From Puniceicoccaceae bacterium (GTDB taxonomy: Bacteria > Verrucomicrobiota > Verrucomicrobiia > Opitutales > JAFGAQ01): a stretch of DNA of 64,000 nucleotides. Positions within the stretch are counted from its first letter, which is position 1, and every line of letters starts with the position of its first letter. The notes under the pieces are model-generated. The model saw nothing but the letters and a program-made list of their open reading frames with translations, searched no databases and had not been told where the DNA came from. Below are positions 1 through 11,151 of this stretch, piece after piece. The position numbers and the translations under genes are program-made. The DNA lies in NCBI GenBank assembly GCA_028285755.1, contig JANQOQ010000008.1:381399-445398 (forward strand). Direction: 5' to 3'.

Positions 1-446
1 GCAAAATTGCCTATGGCGTTGAAGACGCTATTAAAGAGGGTAATTTAACTCAGGATCAGGCCAGGAATGAGCTGCGGAAAATTTTATTGGGAGTCGCCAA
101 GCTTTTTGTGGAATCAGAAGAGCCGAAGGCTTGGGCACGTATCGTAACGCGAGAACAAGCGCGCCCTACAGAGGCTTTTGATATTCTCTATGAGGGTAAC
201 ATGAAGCGCAAACAATTCATATCCAGCCGTTTGGTAGGACTTAGCATCGGCATTGATCCTGACAGTATTGAGGCCAAAGTAAGAGCGCATGCACTTACTG
301 GCCAGATATTCAGTTTTTTGGTTTCCCGAGAGAGCCTCTTAAGAAACTTACAAACAGACAAATTTAAACCGGAACATATCGCAGTGATTCACCGGGTTAT
401 TGAGTCTCACATTGAAGCTTGCCTGCAATTACCACCTCTGGACTGA
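1..446 (+). CDS. TetR-family regulator, C-terminal part (5' end outside window)
   Basis: The reading frame is open from base 3, so the start lies upstream of the window; a TTG at 87 is only an internal codon. About 148 residues are visible. They resemble the ligand-binding C-terminal domain of CecR/YbiH-type TetR regulators (family knowledge): a W-x-R-I-V-T-R-E-Q-x-x-P-T-E-A-F-D stretch, followed by a helix where other members carry the dimer interface, and the A-H-A-L-T-G-Q-I-F-S-F motif. The N-terminal helix-turn-helix is not in the window, so the DNA-binding part cannot be checked. Such proteins usually repress a nearby efflux or detoxification operon, which would lie to the left. Subfamily assignment is tentative. 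Confidence 0.7.
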   Translation, partial: KIAYGVEDAIKEGNLTQDQARNELRKILLGVAKLFVESEEPKAWARIVTREQARPTEAFDILYEGNMKRKQFISSRLVGLSIGIDPDSIEAKVRAHALTGQIFSFLVSRESLLRNLQTDKFKPEHIAVIHRVIESHIEACLQLPPLD

Positions 447-540
447 TTTGCAATTCCCCCAAAAATACAAATTGGCTCAAGATTGGATTAAACAGAGCAT
501 CTTACCTGCTAGATATTATTCATAAGCCGTTGACCATCAA

Positions 541-616
<76 letters not shown>

Positions 617-634
617 GCTAGAAGGTAAAGAATG

Positions 635-658
635 ATTGCTAGCCTTCGAGGCTGCAAT
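635..658 (-). terminator. Inverted repeat between GNAT gene and tRNA, possible weak terminator
   Basis: ATTGC-T-AGCCT, loop TCG, AGGCT-GCAAT forms a 10-bp stem with a single bulged T and a 3-nt loop. It lies downstream of the minus-strand acetyltransferase gene and upstream of the tRNA. The sequence that follows on the minus strand is only moderately T-rich (CATTCTTT), so it is not a canonical intrinsic terminator. Confidence 0.4.
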
Positions 659-683
659 CGTCAAGGAAGATCGCCAGAATAGA

Positions 684-1220
684 TTACCAATAGTCTGGGT
701 TATTCAATGCTTCCACGCAGAAACTGGGTCCTTCAATGGCTTCGATTTCATTGCTGTTGAGTGATATTCCAAGCCAGGCTTCAGGTTGAGATAGTTTCAA
801 GGGAGCCGGTACAACCGCTTCTTTAGTTTCATGAAAACCGACTTTTGAGTAAAATGCGATATCCCCATAGGTAGTCACTAGTTCTACCTGTTTTTGTTTA
901 AGCACTTCCAGTCCATATTTGATTAGCGATTGTCCAATACCGCGCCCCTGATGTTCGAAATGAATGGCGACAGGAGCCAATATAAAAGCGTTTATGGCTT
1001 CTTTGAACCGTAGTCGGCTGAAGAATATGGATCCCACGATAATTTGCCCATCAACTGCGACAAAACCCAGAAGATCCTGTTCGGCAGTCTTATTCATCAA
1101 GTCCTTGGTAAGCTTTCCTACCAGTTGGCCTTCTTTTTCGTTCTCGGACTTTGAAAATACGTCAGTTACCAAGGAGACAATAGCTTGGGTATCGCGCCCT
1201 ATATAGTTTCTATACTCCAT
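684..1220 (-). CDS. GNAT-family N-acetyltransferase (YhbS-like)
   Basis: 178 residues, a single GNAT domain that transfers an acetyl group from acetyl-CoA to an unknown amine. The acetyl-CoA pyrophosphate-binding loop is visible as Q-G-R-G-I-G (about residues 91-96), preceded by the beta-strand L-A-P-V-A-I. The later Y-G-D-I-A-F-Y-S-K-V-G-F segment is the typical motif-B region, and the P-L-K-L-S-Q-P-E-A-W-L-G tail is characteristic of the YhbS group. It stands alone between the ATP synthase operon and the tRNA, 86 bp after atpC, on the same strand. No signal peptide, so cytoplasmic. The substrate cannot be read from sequence. Confidence 0.85.
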   Translation of the reverse strand: MEYRNYIGRDTQAIVSLVTDVFSKSENEKEGQLVGKLTKDLMNKTAEQDLLGFVAVDGQIIVGSIFFSRLRFKEAINAFILAPVAIHFEHQGRGIGQSLIKYGLEVLKQKQVELVTTYGDIAFYSKVGFHETKEAVVPAPLKLSQPEAWLGISLNSNEIEAIEGPSFCVEALNNPDYW

Positions 1221-1306
1221 ACCAGCGAAGTATAGTAGCGCTCCTTTAATGAAACGAGATTATAAGTAATCCCGAAGGGAAGAATTAAATTAGCTTAGGG
1301 GCTGGA

Positions 1307-1726
1307 TTAGTGCTTTTCCCCACCGCCTTTAACAAGCTCCTGCATGGTGAGGAACTGGAGCTTTTGGTCCAACTTAAGCAGCTCGTCCGGGTCGATTTCG
1401 TTGTCCTTGGCTTCTTCGTAAGCAGCTTGTGCACGTTTCTTAGCTTCTTCTACAGCCGAAAGGTCAATATCATCTACATCGATCGCATCCTCAGTAAGCA
1501 CCGCAATGTGATTCCCGATCACTTCCGCAAACCCGTCATCCACGGCAATCTGCTCTTCCTTACCATTGGTTTCGAGCACGAGCTGGCCCCGTTTCAGTTG
1601 CGTGATGAGCGGGATGTGCCCTTCCAGAATACCGGTATCTCCGTTGGCAGTCGGCAGCACGACGGTGTCTGCCTCTTTGTCGAGCAAAGTGCCTTCGGGA
1701 GTAACGATCTGTATGCGCAGTGCCAT
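1307..1726 (-). CDS. atpC: ATP synthase epsilon subunit
   Basis: 139 residues, usual for the F1 epsilon subunit, which sits on the central stalk with gamma and restrains ATP hydrolysis. The N-terminal beta-sandwich has the expected opening (I-V-T-P-E-G) and the G-I-L-E-G-H-I-P-L-I-T-Q-L motif that contacts the c-ring. The C-terminal half (about residues 85-135) is the two-helix hairpin, rich in A, K and E. It is the last gene of the operon, 4 bp after atpD. The start follows directly after the beta-subunit stop, which supports translational coupling. Confidence 0.96.
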   Translation of the reverse strand: MALRIQIVTPEGTLLDKEADTVVLPTANGDTGILEGHIPLITQLKRGQLVLETNGKEEQIAVDDGFAEVIGNHIAVLTEDAIDVDDIDLSAVEEAKKRAQAAYEEAKDNEIDPDELLKLDQKLQFLTMQELVKGGGEKH

Positions 1727-1730
1727 TGGA

Positions 1731-3155
<1,425 letters not shown>

Positions 3156-3176
3156 CTAAATAGGTGTTTGAGTATG

Positions 3177-4061
3177 TTATTGTTGGGTGCTTGCCGTAGC
3201 AGCTGCGATTTCAAGGATTTCCTGAGTGATTGCTGCCTGTCGGGCTTTGTTAAATTTGAGAGTTAAATCGTCCACGAGGTTATTGGCATTATCGGTCGCG
3301 CTTTTCATCGCAACCATACGCGCACTGTGCTCAGAGGCCTTGGCACTGAGAATAAACTGATAAATCTCCTGTTTGACATAGAGCTTGGGTAGCTCCTCGA
3401 TGATCGTTGCCACATCCGGTTCAAATTTGATCTCCCGCTCATCAATCTCCTCGTCGAGCGTGTTTTCCTCCCCCTTGAGTTTCAGTAGAGCGAGCGCTTC
3501 ATCCAGATTTACCAGGGGCAGAATCTTAATGATCATGGGATTCTGGATCATCGTATTGATGAATCGTGGAAATGCGATTTCCACGGTATCGATTTTACCC
3601 TCATTATAAGAGTTGAGCAACTCCTCGAGTATCGGGCGAATTTCATCAAACCGTACCTGATCACTCACTTCAAAATCTGCTACCAGGTTTTTACCAGAGC
3701 GTGTGAGGTACTGTTTGCCCTTGCGGCCGATCGAGTAGTAGTCGACATCGTCCTCAATGTCGGTGAGCATGCGAAAGAGGTTACTGTTGAGTGCTCCGCA
3801 GAGTCCCTTATCGGTGGATACGAGGAGGATGCCACGCTTCTTCACCTCACGATCCTCCATAAAGGGGTGGGTGATCTCATCCGTGCGCTTCACCGCAGCA
3901 TGCAGCATACGGGCAAGTAACAGCGCATAATCACGACCTGCCAGAGCGCGGTCCTGTGCGCGTTTCATTTTCGAAGCGGCTACTAATTGCATCGCACGCG
4001 TAATCTGCCGGGTGTTTTTAACCGACTTAATCCGCCGCTTGATGTGTGCAATCTTAGACAT
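3177..4061 (-). CDS. atpG: ATP synthase gamma subunit
   Basis: 294 residues, the rotating central-stalk subunit. The N-terminal coiled-coil helix starts with the typical [18 protein letters not shown] pattern. The middle Rossmann-like part has D-K-G-L-C-G-A-L-N. The C-terminal helix has the family signature, seen here as [11 protein letters not shown] and [11 protein letters not shown]. Compared with proteobacterial gamma there is a charged D/E-rich stretch near residues 198-215 in the variable foot region; such insertions vary between phyla. Sits between atpA and atpD as expected. Confidence 0.97.
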   Translation of the reverse strand: MSKIAHIKRRIKSVKNTRQITRAMQLVAASKMKRAQDRALAGRDYALLLARMLHAAVKRTDEITHPFMEDREVKKRGILLVSTDKGLCGALNSNLFRMLTDIEDDVDYYSIGRKGKQYLTRSGKNLVADFEVSDQVRFDEIRPILEELLNSYNEGKIDTVEIAFPRFINTMIQNPMIIKILPLVNLDEALALLKLKGEENTLDEEIDEREIKFEPDVATIIEELPKLYVKQEIYQFILSAKASEHSARMVAMKSATDNANNLVDDLTLKFNKARQAAITQEILEIAAATASTQQ

Positions 4062-4084
4062 GATTTATGTTTATGGGCTCTCGA

Positions 4085-5623
4085 TTATTCGTTTACCCAA
4101 GTGGATTTCCATTCCTCGATGCTAGACTTCAGCGCATCGACAACCTCGCTGGTAAGCGCTTTCTCCTTCAAAATCTTTTCCATTACCGCACTGCCACGAT
4201 TTTCCAGGTGACTACGCAGGCTGGTTTTCGCATCGACGACCTTGTCTACGGGAATGTCATCAAAATAATCATTCTGCACTGCCCAGAGGATGCCTACCTG
4301 CACCTCCATGGAGAGCGGATCGAGAGCGGGCTGTTTGAAGAGTTCTACGATGCGGCTACCGCGGTCGAGTTGTGCCTTGGTCTTCGCATCTAGGTCTGAA
4401 CCAAACTGGGCAAACGCAGCCAGCTCGCGGAACTGCGCAAGCTCGAGCTTCATCTTACCGACCGCCTTTTTCAATGCCTTGGTCTGTGCGGAAGAACCTA
4501 CCCGTGATACGGAAAGACCTACTGAGATCGCCGGGCGAATGCCCTGATTGAACAGGTCGGTTTCCAGAAAGATTTGTCCATCAGTGATTGAGATCACATT
4601 CGTAGGAATGTATGCTGAAATATCACCGGCTTGAGTCTCAATGATCGGTAGGGCGGTTAACGAACCGTTACCGTTGTCCTCATTCAAACGAGCGGAGCGC
4701 TCGAGCAGGCGTGAGTGCAGATAGAAAACGTCACCCGGATAAGCCTCACGACCGGAAGGGCGCTTCAATACCAGTGATATCTGACGATAGGCAACCGCCT
4801 GCTTGGAAAGGTCATCATAAACGATCAGCGCGTCCTTACCGTTGGACATAAACCACTCGCCCATAGCCGCTCCGGCAAACGGTGCGATGTATTGGTTGGC
4901 GGGATTGTCCGCTGCGGGTGCTGTGACGATGATAGTATATTTCATCGCATCCGCATCTTCCAGCGCGCGGATCGTGCGGGCTACGTTGGAATTTTTCTGA
5001 CCCACTGCTACATAAATGGAATAAATCGGGCGGAAGTCCTCATCGCCGCTTGCAAGTCCTTTATCGTTGATACGTGCCTGATTGATGATCGTATCGATTG
5101 CGATGGTAGTCTTACCGGTAGAGCGGTCACCAATGATCAGCTCTCGTTGCCCACGGCCTACTGGGATCATCGCATCGATGGGCATGATGCCGGTCTGCAC
5201 AGGTTGATCCACTGACTTTCTTGGGATGATGCCCGGAGCAATCTTCTCAACCGGGTAAAATTCTTTGGCGTCCAGGTTGCCTTTACCGTCCACAGGATTA
5301 CCCAGTGCGTCCACCACACGTCCGAGTAGCTCCATTCCAACGGGCACTGAGAACAGACGACCGGTAGTCTTCACTTCGTCACCTTCTTTCAGCTCGCTCA
5401 CATCACCGAAGATCACACAGCCCACCTCATCTTCTTCGAGGTTGAGTGCCTGGCCAATCAAGCCGCCGGGAAATTCGATCATTTCATTGAACATTACCTT
5501 GGAAAGTCCCTGAATGCGTGCGACGCCGTCTGCGATCGCTACGATTTTGCCCACATTCTCTACCTGGCTGGCAGTCTCAAGGCTTTGGATTTCTTTTTCG
5601 ATTTCTTCTATGATGTTGCTCAT
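4085..5623 (-). CDS. atpA: ATP synthase alpha subunit
   Basis: 512 residues, full length. The non-catalytic nucleotide-binding F1 subunit that alternates with beta. The P-loop G-D-R-S-T-G-K-T-T is near residue 170, with [13 protein letters not shown] just ahead of it. The arginine-finger region appears as [12 protein letters not shown], near residue 370. The N-terminal segment ([11 protein letters not shown]) provides the contact for delta. Follows atpH by 14 bp in the operon. Confidence 0.98.
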   Translation of the reverse strand: MSNIIEEIEKEIQSLETASQVENVGKIVAIADGVARIQGLSKVMFNEMIEFPGGLIGQALNLEEDEVGCVIFGDVSELKEGDEVKTTGRLFSVPVGMELLGRVVDALGNPVDGKGNLDAKEFYPVEKIAPGIIPRKSVDQPVQTGIMPIDAMIPVGRGQRELIIGDRSTGKTTIAIDTIINQARINDKGLASGDEDFRPIYSIYVAVGQKNSNVARTIRALEDADAMKYTIIVTAPAADNPANQYIAPFAGAAMGEWFMSNGKDALIVYDDLSKQAVAYRQISLVLKRPSGREAYPGDVFYLHSRLLERSARLNEDNGNGSLTALPIIETQAGDISAYIPTNVISITDGQIFLETDLFNQGIRPAISVGLSVSRVGSSAQTKALKKAVGKMKLELAQFRELAAFAQFGSDLDAKTKAQLDRGSRIVELFKQPALDPLSMEVQVGILWAVQNDYFDDIPVDKVVDAKTSLRSHLENRGSAVMEKILKEKALTSEVVDALKSSIEEWKSTWVNE

Positions 5624-5637
5624 GGGAAATTGCTAAA

Positions 5638-6030
5638 TTAATTTATGGAAAGTTGTTTGAGGAATCCTTGTACGCTGTAATCAAATACCATATCGCCGAC
5701 GCGTACTCGGGTTCCGGCGATCAGGGAGGGGTCGATGCTGGTTTCAATCGTTAGCTTACGGCCTACAGTCTCTTCGAGGCTTTGTTGAAGTTTGCTCAAT
5801 GATGCACTGTCCAGCTTGCTTGCGCTAAACACCTTGGCAGTCCCCGCATCGATTTCGATTTGGATGGCTCGTTTGTAAGCGCGGAGGATCGGCAGCTTTT
5901 GGGTGAGTTCTGCTTTGGAAACATATCCGAGCACTTGCTCAACGGCTCCTGCATCCACGGTGCCATCCTTCAAAGAGAGCTGGACCAGCTTCTTAACAAA
6001 TTGGGTAGTCTTCTTATCAAGTTTAGCCAT
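5638..6030 (-). CDS. atpH: ATP synthase delta subunit
   Basis: 130 residues, shorter than the roughly 175-180 residues of E. coli delta. The peripheral-stalk connector between F1 alpha and the b subunits. The C-terminal domain pattern is clear: R-K-L-T-I-E-T-S-I-D-P-S-L-I-A-G-T-R-V-R-V-G-D-M-V-F-D-Y-S is split here as T-S-I-D-P-S-L-I-A-G and R-V-R-V-G-D. The N-terminal six-helix bundle appears reduced, which is why the protein is short. It lies 5 bp after atpF and before atpA, the canonical place for delta, which supports the call despite the low sequence conservation of this subunit. Confidence 0.92.
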   Translation of the reverse strand: MAKLDKKTTQFVKKLVQLSLKDGTVDAGAVEQVLGYVSKAELTQKLPILRAYKRAIQIEIDAGTAKVFSASKLDSASLSKLQQSLEETVGRKLTIETSIDPSLIAGTRVRVGDMVFDYSVQGFLKQLSIN

Positions 6031-6035
6031 TGCTA

Positions 6036-6608
6036 TTACTTGGATGCCAGCTCTTCAGCGGCTTTTTCGGAGTATGCAGCCTTTTCGCTGTCACTCATTT
6101 GTTTGTCGAGCACCTTACCTGCAGTGGTCACTACGAGTCGGCTTACATGTTCTTTCACTTCAGTAAGCATCTGTTTGCGCTCAAGTTCCAAAGATTCACG
6201 GGTGCGCGCCACAAGCTCTTCGCTCTTTAGCTGTGCCTCACTCATGCTGCTTTCAATGGTTTCCTTGGCACTCTTCTGCGCTTCTTCTGTAATGCGCTTT
6301 GCTTCAAGAGCCGATTCACGAATGGTTTCCTGCTGCTGCTTCTCAGCATCGGCAAGCTTAGTGCGCATCTCTTCTGCGTATTGCAGGCCGTCCTCAATCT
6401 TCTGCTTGCGCTCATCGAGGAGCTTGAGAACCGGGTTCCAGGCAAATACGCGCAGGATGGTAAATACGACTAATATTGCCAGGAGTTGGGAGATCAGCTT
6501 GCCCGCATCGATGTGGAACTTGGTAGCAATCGCGTCTACGATACCGCCGGATTGGGCTTCGACGGCAGTTCCGGTTACTTCTGAAGCTATTTGAAAAAGT
6601 TCAATCAT
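6036..6608 (-). CDS. atpF: ATP synthase b subunit
   Basis: 190 residues. Peripheral-stalk subunit with one N-terminal membrane helix and a long cytoplasmic coiled coil. The membrane segment is about residues 38-57 ([16 protein letters not shown]), followed by the typical [12 protein letters not shown]. From about residue 70 on the sequence is a continuous charged, Ala-rich helix. About 35 residues precede the membrane helix, longer than in E. coli b, so a short periplasmic extension or a later start is possible. Only one b gene is present, so the stalk is presumably a homodimer. Confidence 0.95.
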   Translation of the reverse strand: MIELFQIASEVTGTAVEAQSGGIVDAIATKFHIDAGKLISQLLAILVVFTILRVFAWNPVLKLLDERKQKIEDGLQYAEEMRTKLADAEKQQQETIRESALEAKRITEEAQKSAKETIESSMSEAQLKSEELVARTRESLELERKQMLTEVKEHVSRLVVTTAGKVLDKQMSDSEKAAYSEKAAEELASK

Positions 6609-6677
6609 AGTCTGGGTTTCTTAAAAAGTCATTCGCCTGAGAAGACTCTCGCGAATCTCCTCAGGGCTTTGTAAATC

Positions 6678-6914
6678 CTAGTATAGGAACAGGGTGAAGA
6701 AAGCAACACCCTCAGCGAGTGCCATACCGATGATGCTTTGAACAAGCACCTTACCGGAAGCGCCCGGATTGCGACCTACGGATTCTACTGCTTTAGAACC
6801 AATAAGCCCTACACCAATTGCAGCAGCGGCACAACCGAATGCAGCGGTCAGGCCACGTCCGATGTCACCAGAGATTTCTGCAAGTAATGGAAGATTTGCG
6901 ATGATTTCTGTCAT
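6678..6914 (-). CDS. atpE: ATP synthase c subunit (proteolipid)
   Basis: 78 residues, two membrane helices joined by the polar loop G-R-N-P (residues 47-50). The ion-carrying carboxylate is the Glu in A-L-A-E-G-V-A in helix 2. The Gln in helix 1 and the E-S/E-T pair seen in sodium-binding c-rings are absent, so proton coupling is likely. Helix 1 has A-x-A-x-G-x-G (Ala30, Ala32, Gly34, Gly36) where many homologues have four glycines and E. coli has G-x-A-x-G-x-G; this motif packs neighbouring c subunits and can influence ring size. Gene position between atpB and atpF is standard. Confidence 0.96.
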   Translation of the reverse strand: MTEIIANLPLLAEISGDIGRGLTAAFGCAAAAIGVGLIGSKAVESVGRNPGASGKVLVQSIIGMALAEGVAFFTLFLY

Positions 6915-6989
6915 GATATTTTATTGTTTAATGGTTTTGATGGCACTTGGGCTTCTCTCTTGTGGGAGCCCTCCCGCCGTTCAAAAAGT

Positions 6990-7880
6990 CTAATGCGCGT
7001 GGCCCTCCTCGGATTCGTGATTACAGATGAGGCCGATATACACAGCCACGAGAATAGTGAACACGAGCGCCTGAATTAGGCCAACAAGTAATTCAAGAAA
7101 GTAAAAAGGAACGCCCAGTATCCAGCCGAGCCAGTCGACCCCGGTAAGCCCCATCATATTAACCAAGAGGTTTTCACCCCCGAAGATATTACCAAACAGG
7201 CGGAAAGGCAGCGACACGGTGCGGAATGCAATGGAAACCACTTCGATAATGCCTACAAACGCAAAAATGGGCGTGAGCATGTAGAATACTCCCTTACCTA
7301 CATCTTTGATATCTGCCTTATTGCCAAATAGATCCATTAGCAGGGTTTTGAGTCCTGCAAATTTTAATACATAGAAAAGCCATGCGCTCTGTGCAATGAT
7401 GGCAAGGGCAAGTGTGGTATTAACATCTGCATTTGCCGGGCGGAACCAGTAGTCAAGGTGCTCTTTCCCGTCTGCGTAAGTTGTCTGTATACCGATCGTC
7501 CCAACACCAGGGAGCAGACCGCTCCAGTTATTGATTAGAATCACAAGGAAACAGCTCGCGAGCAGCCAGAATGTAGGTCTCGTCAGCTTTTTACCCACTA
7601 TCGGCTCAATCAAGCCTTCAACGCCCTCTACAATCATTTCAACGATCGATTGTCCTCTACCGGGCACCATTTCAGCCTTACGCACTGCGAGTCTTACCAT
7701 AAGCACGATGAACAGGCATACCAGCCACAACATGATCATTGAGTTGGTTACGGTGAGCTCAAAGCCGTCAAATACCGGAATGGTGAAAATTTCGTAGGCG
7801 TAAGGAGCAACGGCTCCGTCAGCCGCCATTAGATTACTTAAAGGGGTTAGCCCCAATAATCCCAGTAGGCGTTTTCTCAT
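6990..7880 (-). CDS. atpB: ATP synthase a subunit
   Basis: Membrane subunit that carries the proton half-channels. The chosen start (ATG at 7880) gives 296 residues beginning M-R-K-R-L-L-G-L-L-G; the frame is open a further 21 codons upstream, but that extension looks non-coding. The essential arginine is in L-P-F-R-L-F-G-N-I-F-G-G-E, and the last two helices end with the L-V-x-L-I-Q-A-L-V-F-T-I-L signature. A region of about 50 residues precedes the first membrane helix, and the C-terminus is His/Glu-rich (E-S-E-E-G-H-A-H). First gene of the operon; no atpI-like gene precedes it. Confidence 0.95.
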   Translation of the reverse strand: MRKRLLGLLGLTPLSNLMAADGAVAPYAYEIFTIPVFDGFELTVTNSMIMLWLVCLFIVLMVRLAVRKAEMVPGRGQSIVEMIVEGVEGLIEPIVGKKLTRPTFWLLASCFLVILINNWSGLLPGVGTIGIQTTYADGKEHLDYWFRPANADVNTTLALAIIAQSAWLFYVLKFAGLKTLLMDLFGNKADIKDVGKGVFYMLTPIFAFVGIIEVVSIAFRTVSLPFRLFGNIFGGENLLVNMMGLTGVDWLGWILGVPFYFLELLVGLIQALVFTILVAVYIGLICNHESEEGHAH

Positions 7881-8204
7881 AGATTCAGTAGAGTGATTGT
7901 AAACTATCTGTCGACAAAAGTGGACAAAACTTAAAAGAAGCAAAGCTAGACCAAATTCGTCAACTCGATAATAGCCTCCAAATGGTATTTATTACTTTTA
8001 TCAATACTCAGTCTCAACATTTAAAGAAATCATTAAGTTTAGAACAAAGCCTACTAATCTATATTAGAAAAACTTTAGCCACTGACTCTTGTTCTATGAC
8101 TTAATAGAAATTGTGGCTTGAATTATCAGAGAGCGAGTACTAGCTTCTGCGGTTGCTGAGAATTGGAATGAACATTTTTCAGCACATCATTTCTAATACA
8201 ACGA
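7881..8204. other. Intergenic region upstream of the ATP synthase operon
   Basis: 324 bp of AT-rich sequence between the divergently read atpB and a methyltransferase gene. It must hold the promoters of both. No open frame of credible length and no RNA family was recognised. A TTGAGA with a 17-bp spacer and a poor TAATAA on the minus strand is the best promoter-like pair seen, but it is too weak to call. Confidence 0.5.
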
Positions 8205-8879
8205 GTGAAAAATCCGAAAAAAAAGATGAACCTTCAGGAGCGATTTTTGGCGCACATGGTAAAGAAGATCTCTACCCAATACCCTGAAGAACTCCCCAGT
8301 CGCTTTCAGCTTTTGTGCCTGCATTTCGCCTGGGGTAACTACGGTTTTATGGCCGGCCTGAATTATCTGAAGCAAATAGCGCGAGCGACGGATGAGACCA
8401 AGGGCCCAATCCTTGAATGCGGCAGCGGCCTCACGACTTTACTCATGGCGATGCTTACCAAAGGCCGTAATATTCACATCTATTCACTCGAGCACCATCC
8501 CATCTGGCAGGAGAAAATGACAAAGACTTGCCAAAAACTGGGCTTTGACCACGTAAGCATCATTAATGCACCGCTCAAGAATTTTGGCGATTATGATTGG
8601 TATGACGTCGATAAGGCCAATCTACCGATGGACTTTAACCTCGTGATTTGCGATGGCCCACCGGGCAAAATCAAAGGCAGTCGTTATGGACTCATCCCCG
8701 AGATGGATAAGCACCTGACGGAGAGCTGCACCATCCTCCTGGATGATGCGGGCCGCAAAAACGAGAAGCAGGTCATCGAGCATTGGGAGCGCCGCCACGG
8801 CTTTGCCTATCGCATGAAAGGCGTGTTCCCTAAGTTTGCGATGGTCAACCGGGCACCCGCCTACGCCAAAGGCCAGTAG
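8205..8879 (+). CDS. Class I SAM-dependent methyltransferase-like protein
   Basis: 224 residues from a GTG start; an ATG seven codons in (8226, M-N-L-Q-E-R-F) is an equally good candidate. The Rossmann-type SAM-binding motif I is visible as I-L-E-C-G-S-G-L-T-T near residues 70-79, followed by an acidic end of strand 2 (Y-S-L-E-H-H). Motif IV-like D-F-N-L-V-I-C-D-G-P-P-G near 145-156 and a late L-L-D-D-A strand follow. This set resembles the class I/FkbM-adjacent methyltransferases whose substrate is unknown. No signal peptide, so cytoplasmic. Its stop is 3 bp from the stop of the convergent GH2 gene. Substrate not identifiable. Confidence 0.7.
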   Translation: MKNPKKKMNLQERFLAHMVKKISTQYPEELPSRFQLLCLHFAWGNYGFMAGLNYLKQIARATDETKGPILECGSGLTTLLMAMLTKGRNIHIYSLEHHPIWQEKMTKTCQKLGFDHVSIINAPLKNFGDYDWYDVDKANLPMDFNLVICDGPPGKIKGSRYGLIPEMDKHLTESCTILLDDAGRKNEKQVIEHWERRHGFAYRMKGVFPKFAMVNRAPAYAKGQ

Positions 8880-8882
8880 GAT

Positions 8883-11147
8883 TTACAGATTCGTCGTGTC
8901 CGAGGTCTCACGTTCTCTAAGTGGGGCGTGGTAGTGTAAGTGGTATTCGGAGTCGTATTCCGGTCTGTTGGCTACTTTGAGTTGTATCTGAAATAAGGTT
9001 TTGTCACGCATTTCCGGTATCGGGTATCGCAGGATGGGTCCCGTAAAATTGGTATCGGTTGATAATTTCGGATATGCCCAGTTGCCGATCTTTTGCTGGT
9101 TACCATTTATCTGAATAAACACTTCGACTTCGCCTGAATCCACAACAGTTTGAGAGTCATTCAGCAGGTAGCATGAAATTTCGAGTAGTTCCTCGGTCGT
9201 CCATGAGAATTTTGCAAAGGACGCACAGGCCAGCACCGGCCGGCAGGATTCGACGACCTGATAGTAGGCCGGTTTGGGTTTTGCCGGGTAACTGATCAGG
9301 CTGTTATTCGCAGCAGTGGGCCACGGTTCGTTGAAGCACCAGTTCAGCACCATGGAGCAATACGGCTGCTTGATGCGGCTGCTCTCATACCAGCATTGAT
9401 AGCCGACTGCCTGGAGTAACTGACTGTGCTTGATCACAGTTTCAAGATCATGCGCTTTGCCGAAATACTTTTCGACCGTCTTCAGCTCCAGCCACGAATC
9501 CGACTGCCACGCCTCGTAGGCGTGGTGCGCGATCCAAGCATCACTTGCACGCGGTGGATATAGTTCATCCTCAGGAATAATGCTTTCCAATGTTTCGCGA
9601 TCTGCAATGCCGGGCACTCCAAACTCCGGGTAGGCGGTGTTGTGCGCTCTACGGCAAAGCTGAAATACATCTTCGCCACTCTCCTCATCGTAAAAGAGAT
9701 AATGCCCGTGTCCGACACCCATGAGTGGTGAGGTATTGATGTAGGGAATCTCAGGGGCGAGCTGGTAACAGAGACTATTAAGCAGCCGTAAGACATGAGA
9801 TTGGTCATCCATGCCTGACCAGTTGTTAAAGAGCTCATTGCCGCCACAAAGTGTGGACATGCACGCATGTCTGCGCATCCGGGGGATGATCGATCGCGCC
9901 TCCTGCTCCAGTACCTTCAAATATTCCGGATCATCCGGGTAGGCGTTGCAGGCCAGTGGGAACTCCTGCCACAGCAGTATACCCAGCTCATCGCAAATCT
10001 CATAGAAGCTCTTCTTGTTAATGATTCCACCGCCCCAGACACGTAACAAATTGAAATGAGCACTCTTAAAGAGTTCCAGTAGTTCTCGATAGCGTGCTTC
10101 ATCAATCTTCCCATAAAACACTTCAGGTGGTACCCAGTTGCTGCCTTTTGTGAAAATCCGTTTGCCATTGAGCTCCAGTTGAAAGGGTGCGCTGCTTCGG
10201 GACTTGGGGAATGCTCTCACTTCATCCCAGGTTCCCTCATTCATGACGAGCTTAACAGTCCTGAAACCCACCTGCTCAACGATTGAATCGATAACCTTCC
10301 CCGAATCATCGATCAACTGTAGCTCGAGCCTGTAAAGATAGGGTTCACCCAGATCATGACTCCACCATCGATTCACGTGATCTAACTCAACCTTAAAGCT
10401 ATGAGTGGGTCCGTTGATTTTGCCAGTGCGTTGTGCAGTTGCAAGCCCTTCCCGATCCAACAACTTCCATTTGTAGTTCAACGATTGATTTCTGGTCGTT
10501 TCAAAGCGATACTCCAATTGTGCTGTATCATCGGAATTTAAGACATATCTCAATTCAGTATCCTTTATCTTGGTTTTCGGCATTATCACCAATTCAGTTT
10601 CATCCCAGATCCCCAGCGGGACTAAGCGGGGGTGAAAGTCCCAGCCATAACTCACTGCAGGCTTAACAGCTGTATCCGCCTCTCGTCTGCCTACCTCAGC
10701 ACCCGGAGTTTTCGGCACAGGGAAGATGGTGACTTCCAGTTGGTTTTCATCTTTTAAATGGGAGCTTAAGGTCAGATCAACGGGTGAAAACATTCCAGTC
10801 TGGTCGTGCAGTAGCTCACCATTCAGGCAAACTTCGAATGCGTAATCGATGCCCTCTGATCGAAAAATAAGTTCATAGTCGTCCGGAATATTGGGCCTGC
10901 CGAACTTAGCCTGATAGTGCCAATATTTGTCCTCAAAAGGCAGATATTGTTTGAAGCGATCGCTGAACTGCCAATCCGGATGACCCTCCGCTTGCATGAA
11001 ATCCAGCTGCACGGCACCCGGAATATTTGCCGGATAATAGGCTTCCGGCTGCTCATTTTTTGTATTTGAGCAACCAACCTCCCATTTTAAAGGAATAATT
11101 TGGGGGAATCTGGGGTTTTCTGGGTCTTCCTTGATAGTAGTATCCAT
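8883..11147 (-). CDS. GH2 beta-mannosidase-like glycoside hydrolase
   Basis: 754 residues without a signal peptide, so probably cytoplasmic and acting on imported oligosaccharides. The order is that of GH2 beta-mannosidases: an N-terminal jelly-roll (about residues 15-190), an immunoglobulin-like domain (about 195-300) and a TIM barrel from about 320. The acid/base is Glu438 in C-G-G-N-E-L-F and the likely nucleophile is Glu508 in Y-P-E-F-G-V-P. The barrel start R-V-W-G-G-G and the W-Q-E-F-P-L-A-C motif are typical of the mannosidase branch (family knowledge). It is somewhat shorter than the usual 800-850 residues at the C-terminus. Divergent from the FN3 lipoprotein gene, only 44 bp apart. 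Specificity for beta-mannose is inferred. Confidence 0.88.
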   Translation of the reverse strand: MDTTIKEDPENPRFPQIIPLKWEVGCSNTKNEQPEAYYPANIPGAVQLDFMQAEGHPDWQFSDRFKQYLPFEDKYWHYQAKFGRPNIPDDYELIFRSEGIDYAFEVCLNGELLHDQTGMFSPVDLTLSSHLKDENQLEVTIFPVPKTPGAEVGRREADTAVKPAVSYGWDFHPRLVPLGIWDETELVIMPKTKIKDTELRYVLNSDDTAQLEYRFETTRNQSLNYKWKLLDREGLATAQRTGKINGPTHSFKVELDHVNRWWSHDLGEPYLYRLELQLIDDSGKVIDSIVEQVGFRTVKLVMNEGTWDEVRAFPKSRSSAPFQLELNGKRIFTKGSNWVPPEVFYGKIDEARYRELLELFKSAHFNLLRVWGGGIINKKSFYEICDELGILLWQEFPLACNAYPDDPEYLKVLEQEARSIIPRMRRHACMSTLCGGNELFNNWSGMDDQSHVLRLLNSLCYQLAPEIPYINTSPLMGVGHGHYLFYDEESGEDVFQLCRRAHNTAYPEFGVPGIADRETLESIIPEDELYPPRASDAWIAHHAYEAWQSDSWLELKTVEKYFGKAHDLETVIKHSQLLQAVGYQCWYESSRIKQPYCSMVLNWCFNEPWPTAANNSLISYPAKPKPAYYQVVESCRPVLACASFAKFSWTTEELLEISCYLLNDSQTVVDSGEVEVFIQINGNQQKIGNWAYPKLSTDTNFTGPILRYPIPEMRDKTLFQIQLKVANRPEYDSEYHLHYHAPLRERETSDTTNL

Positions 11148-11151
11148 GGGC

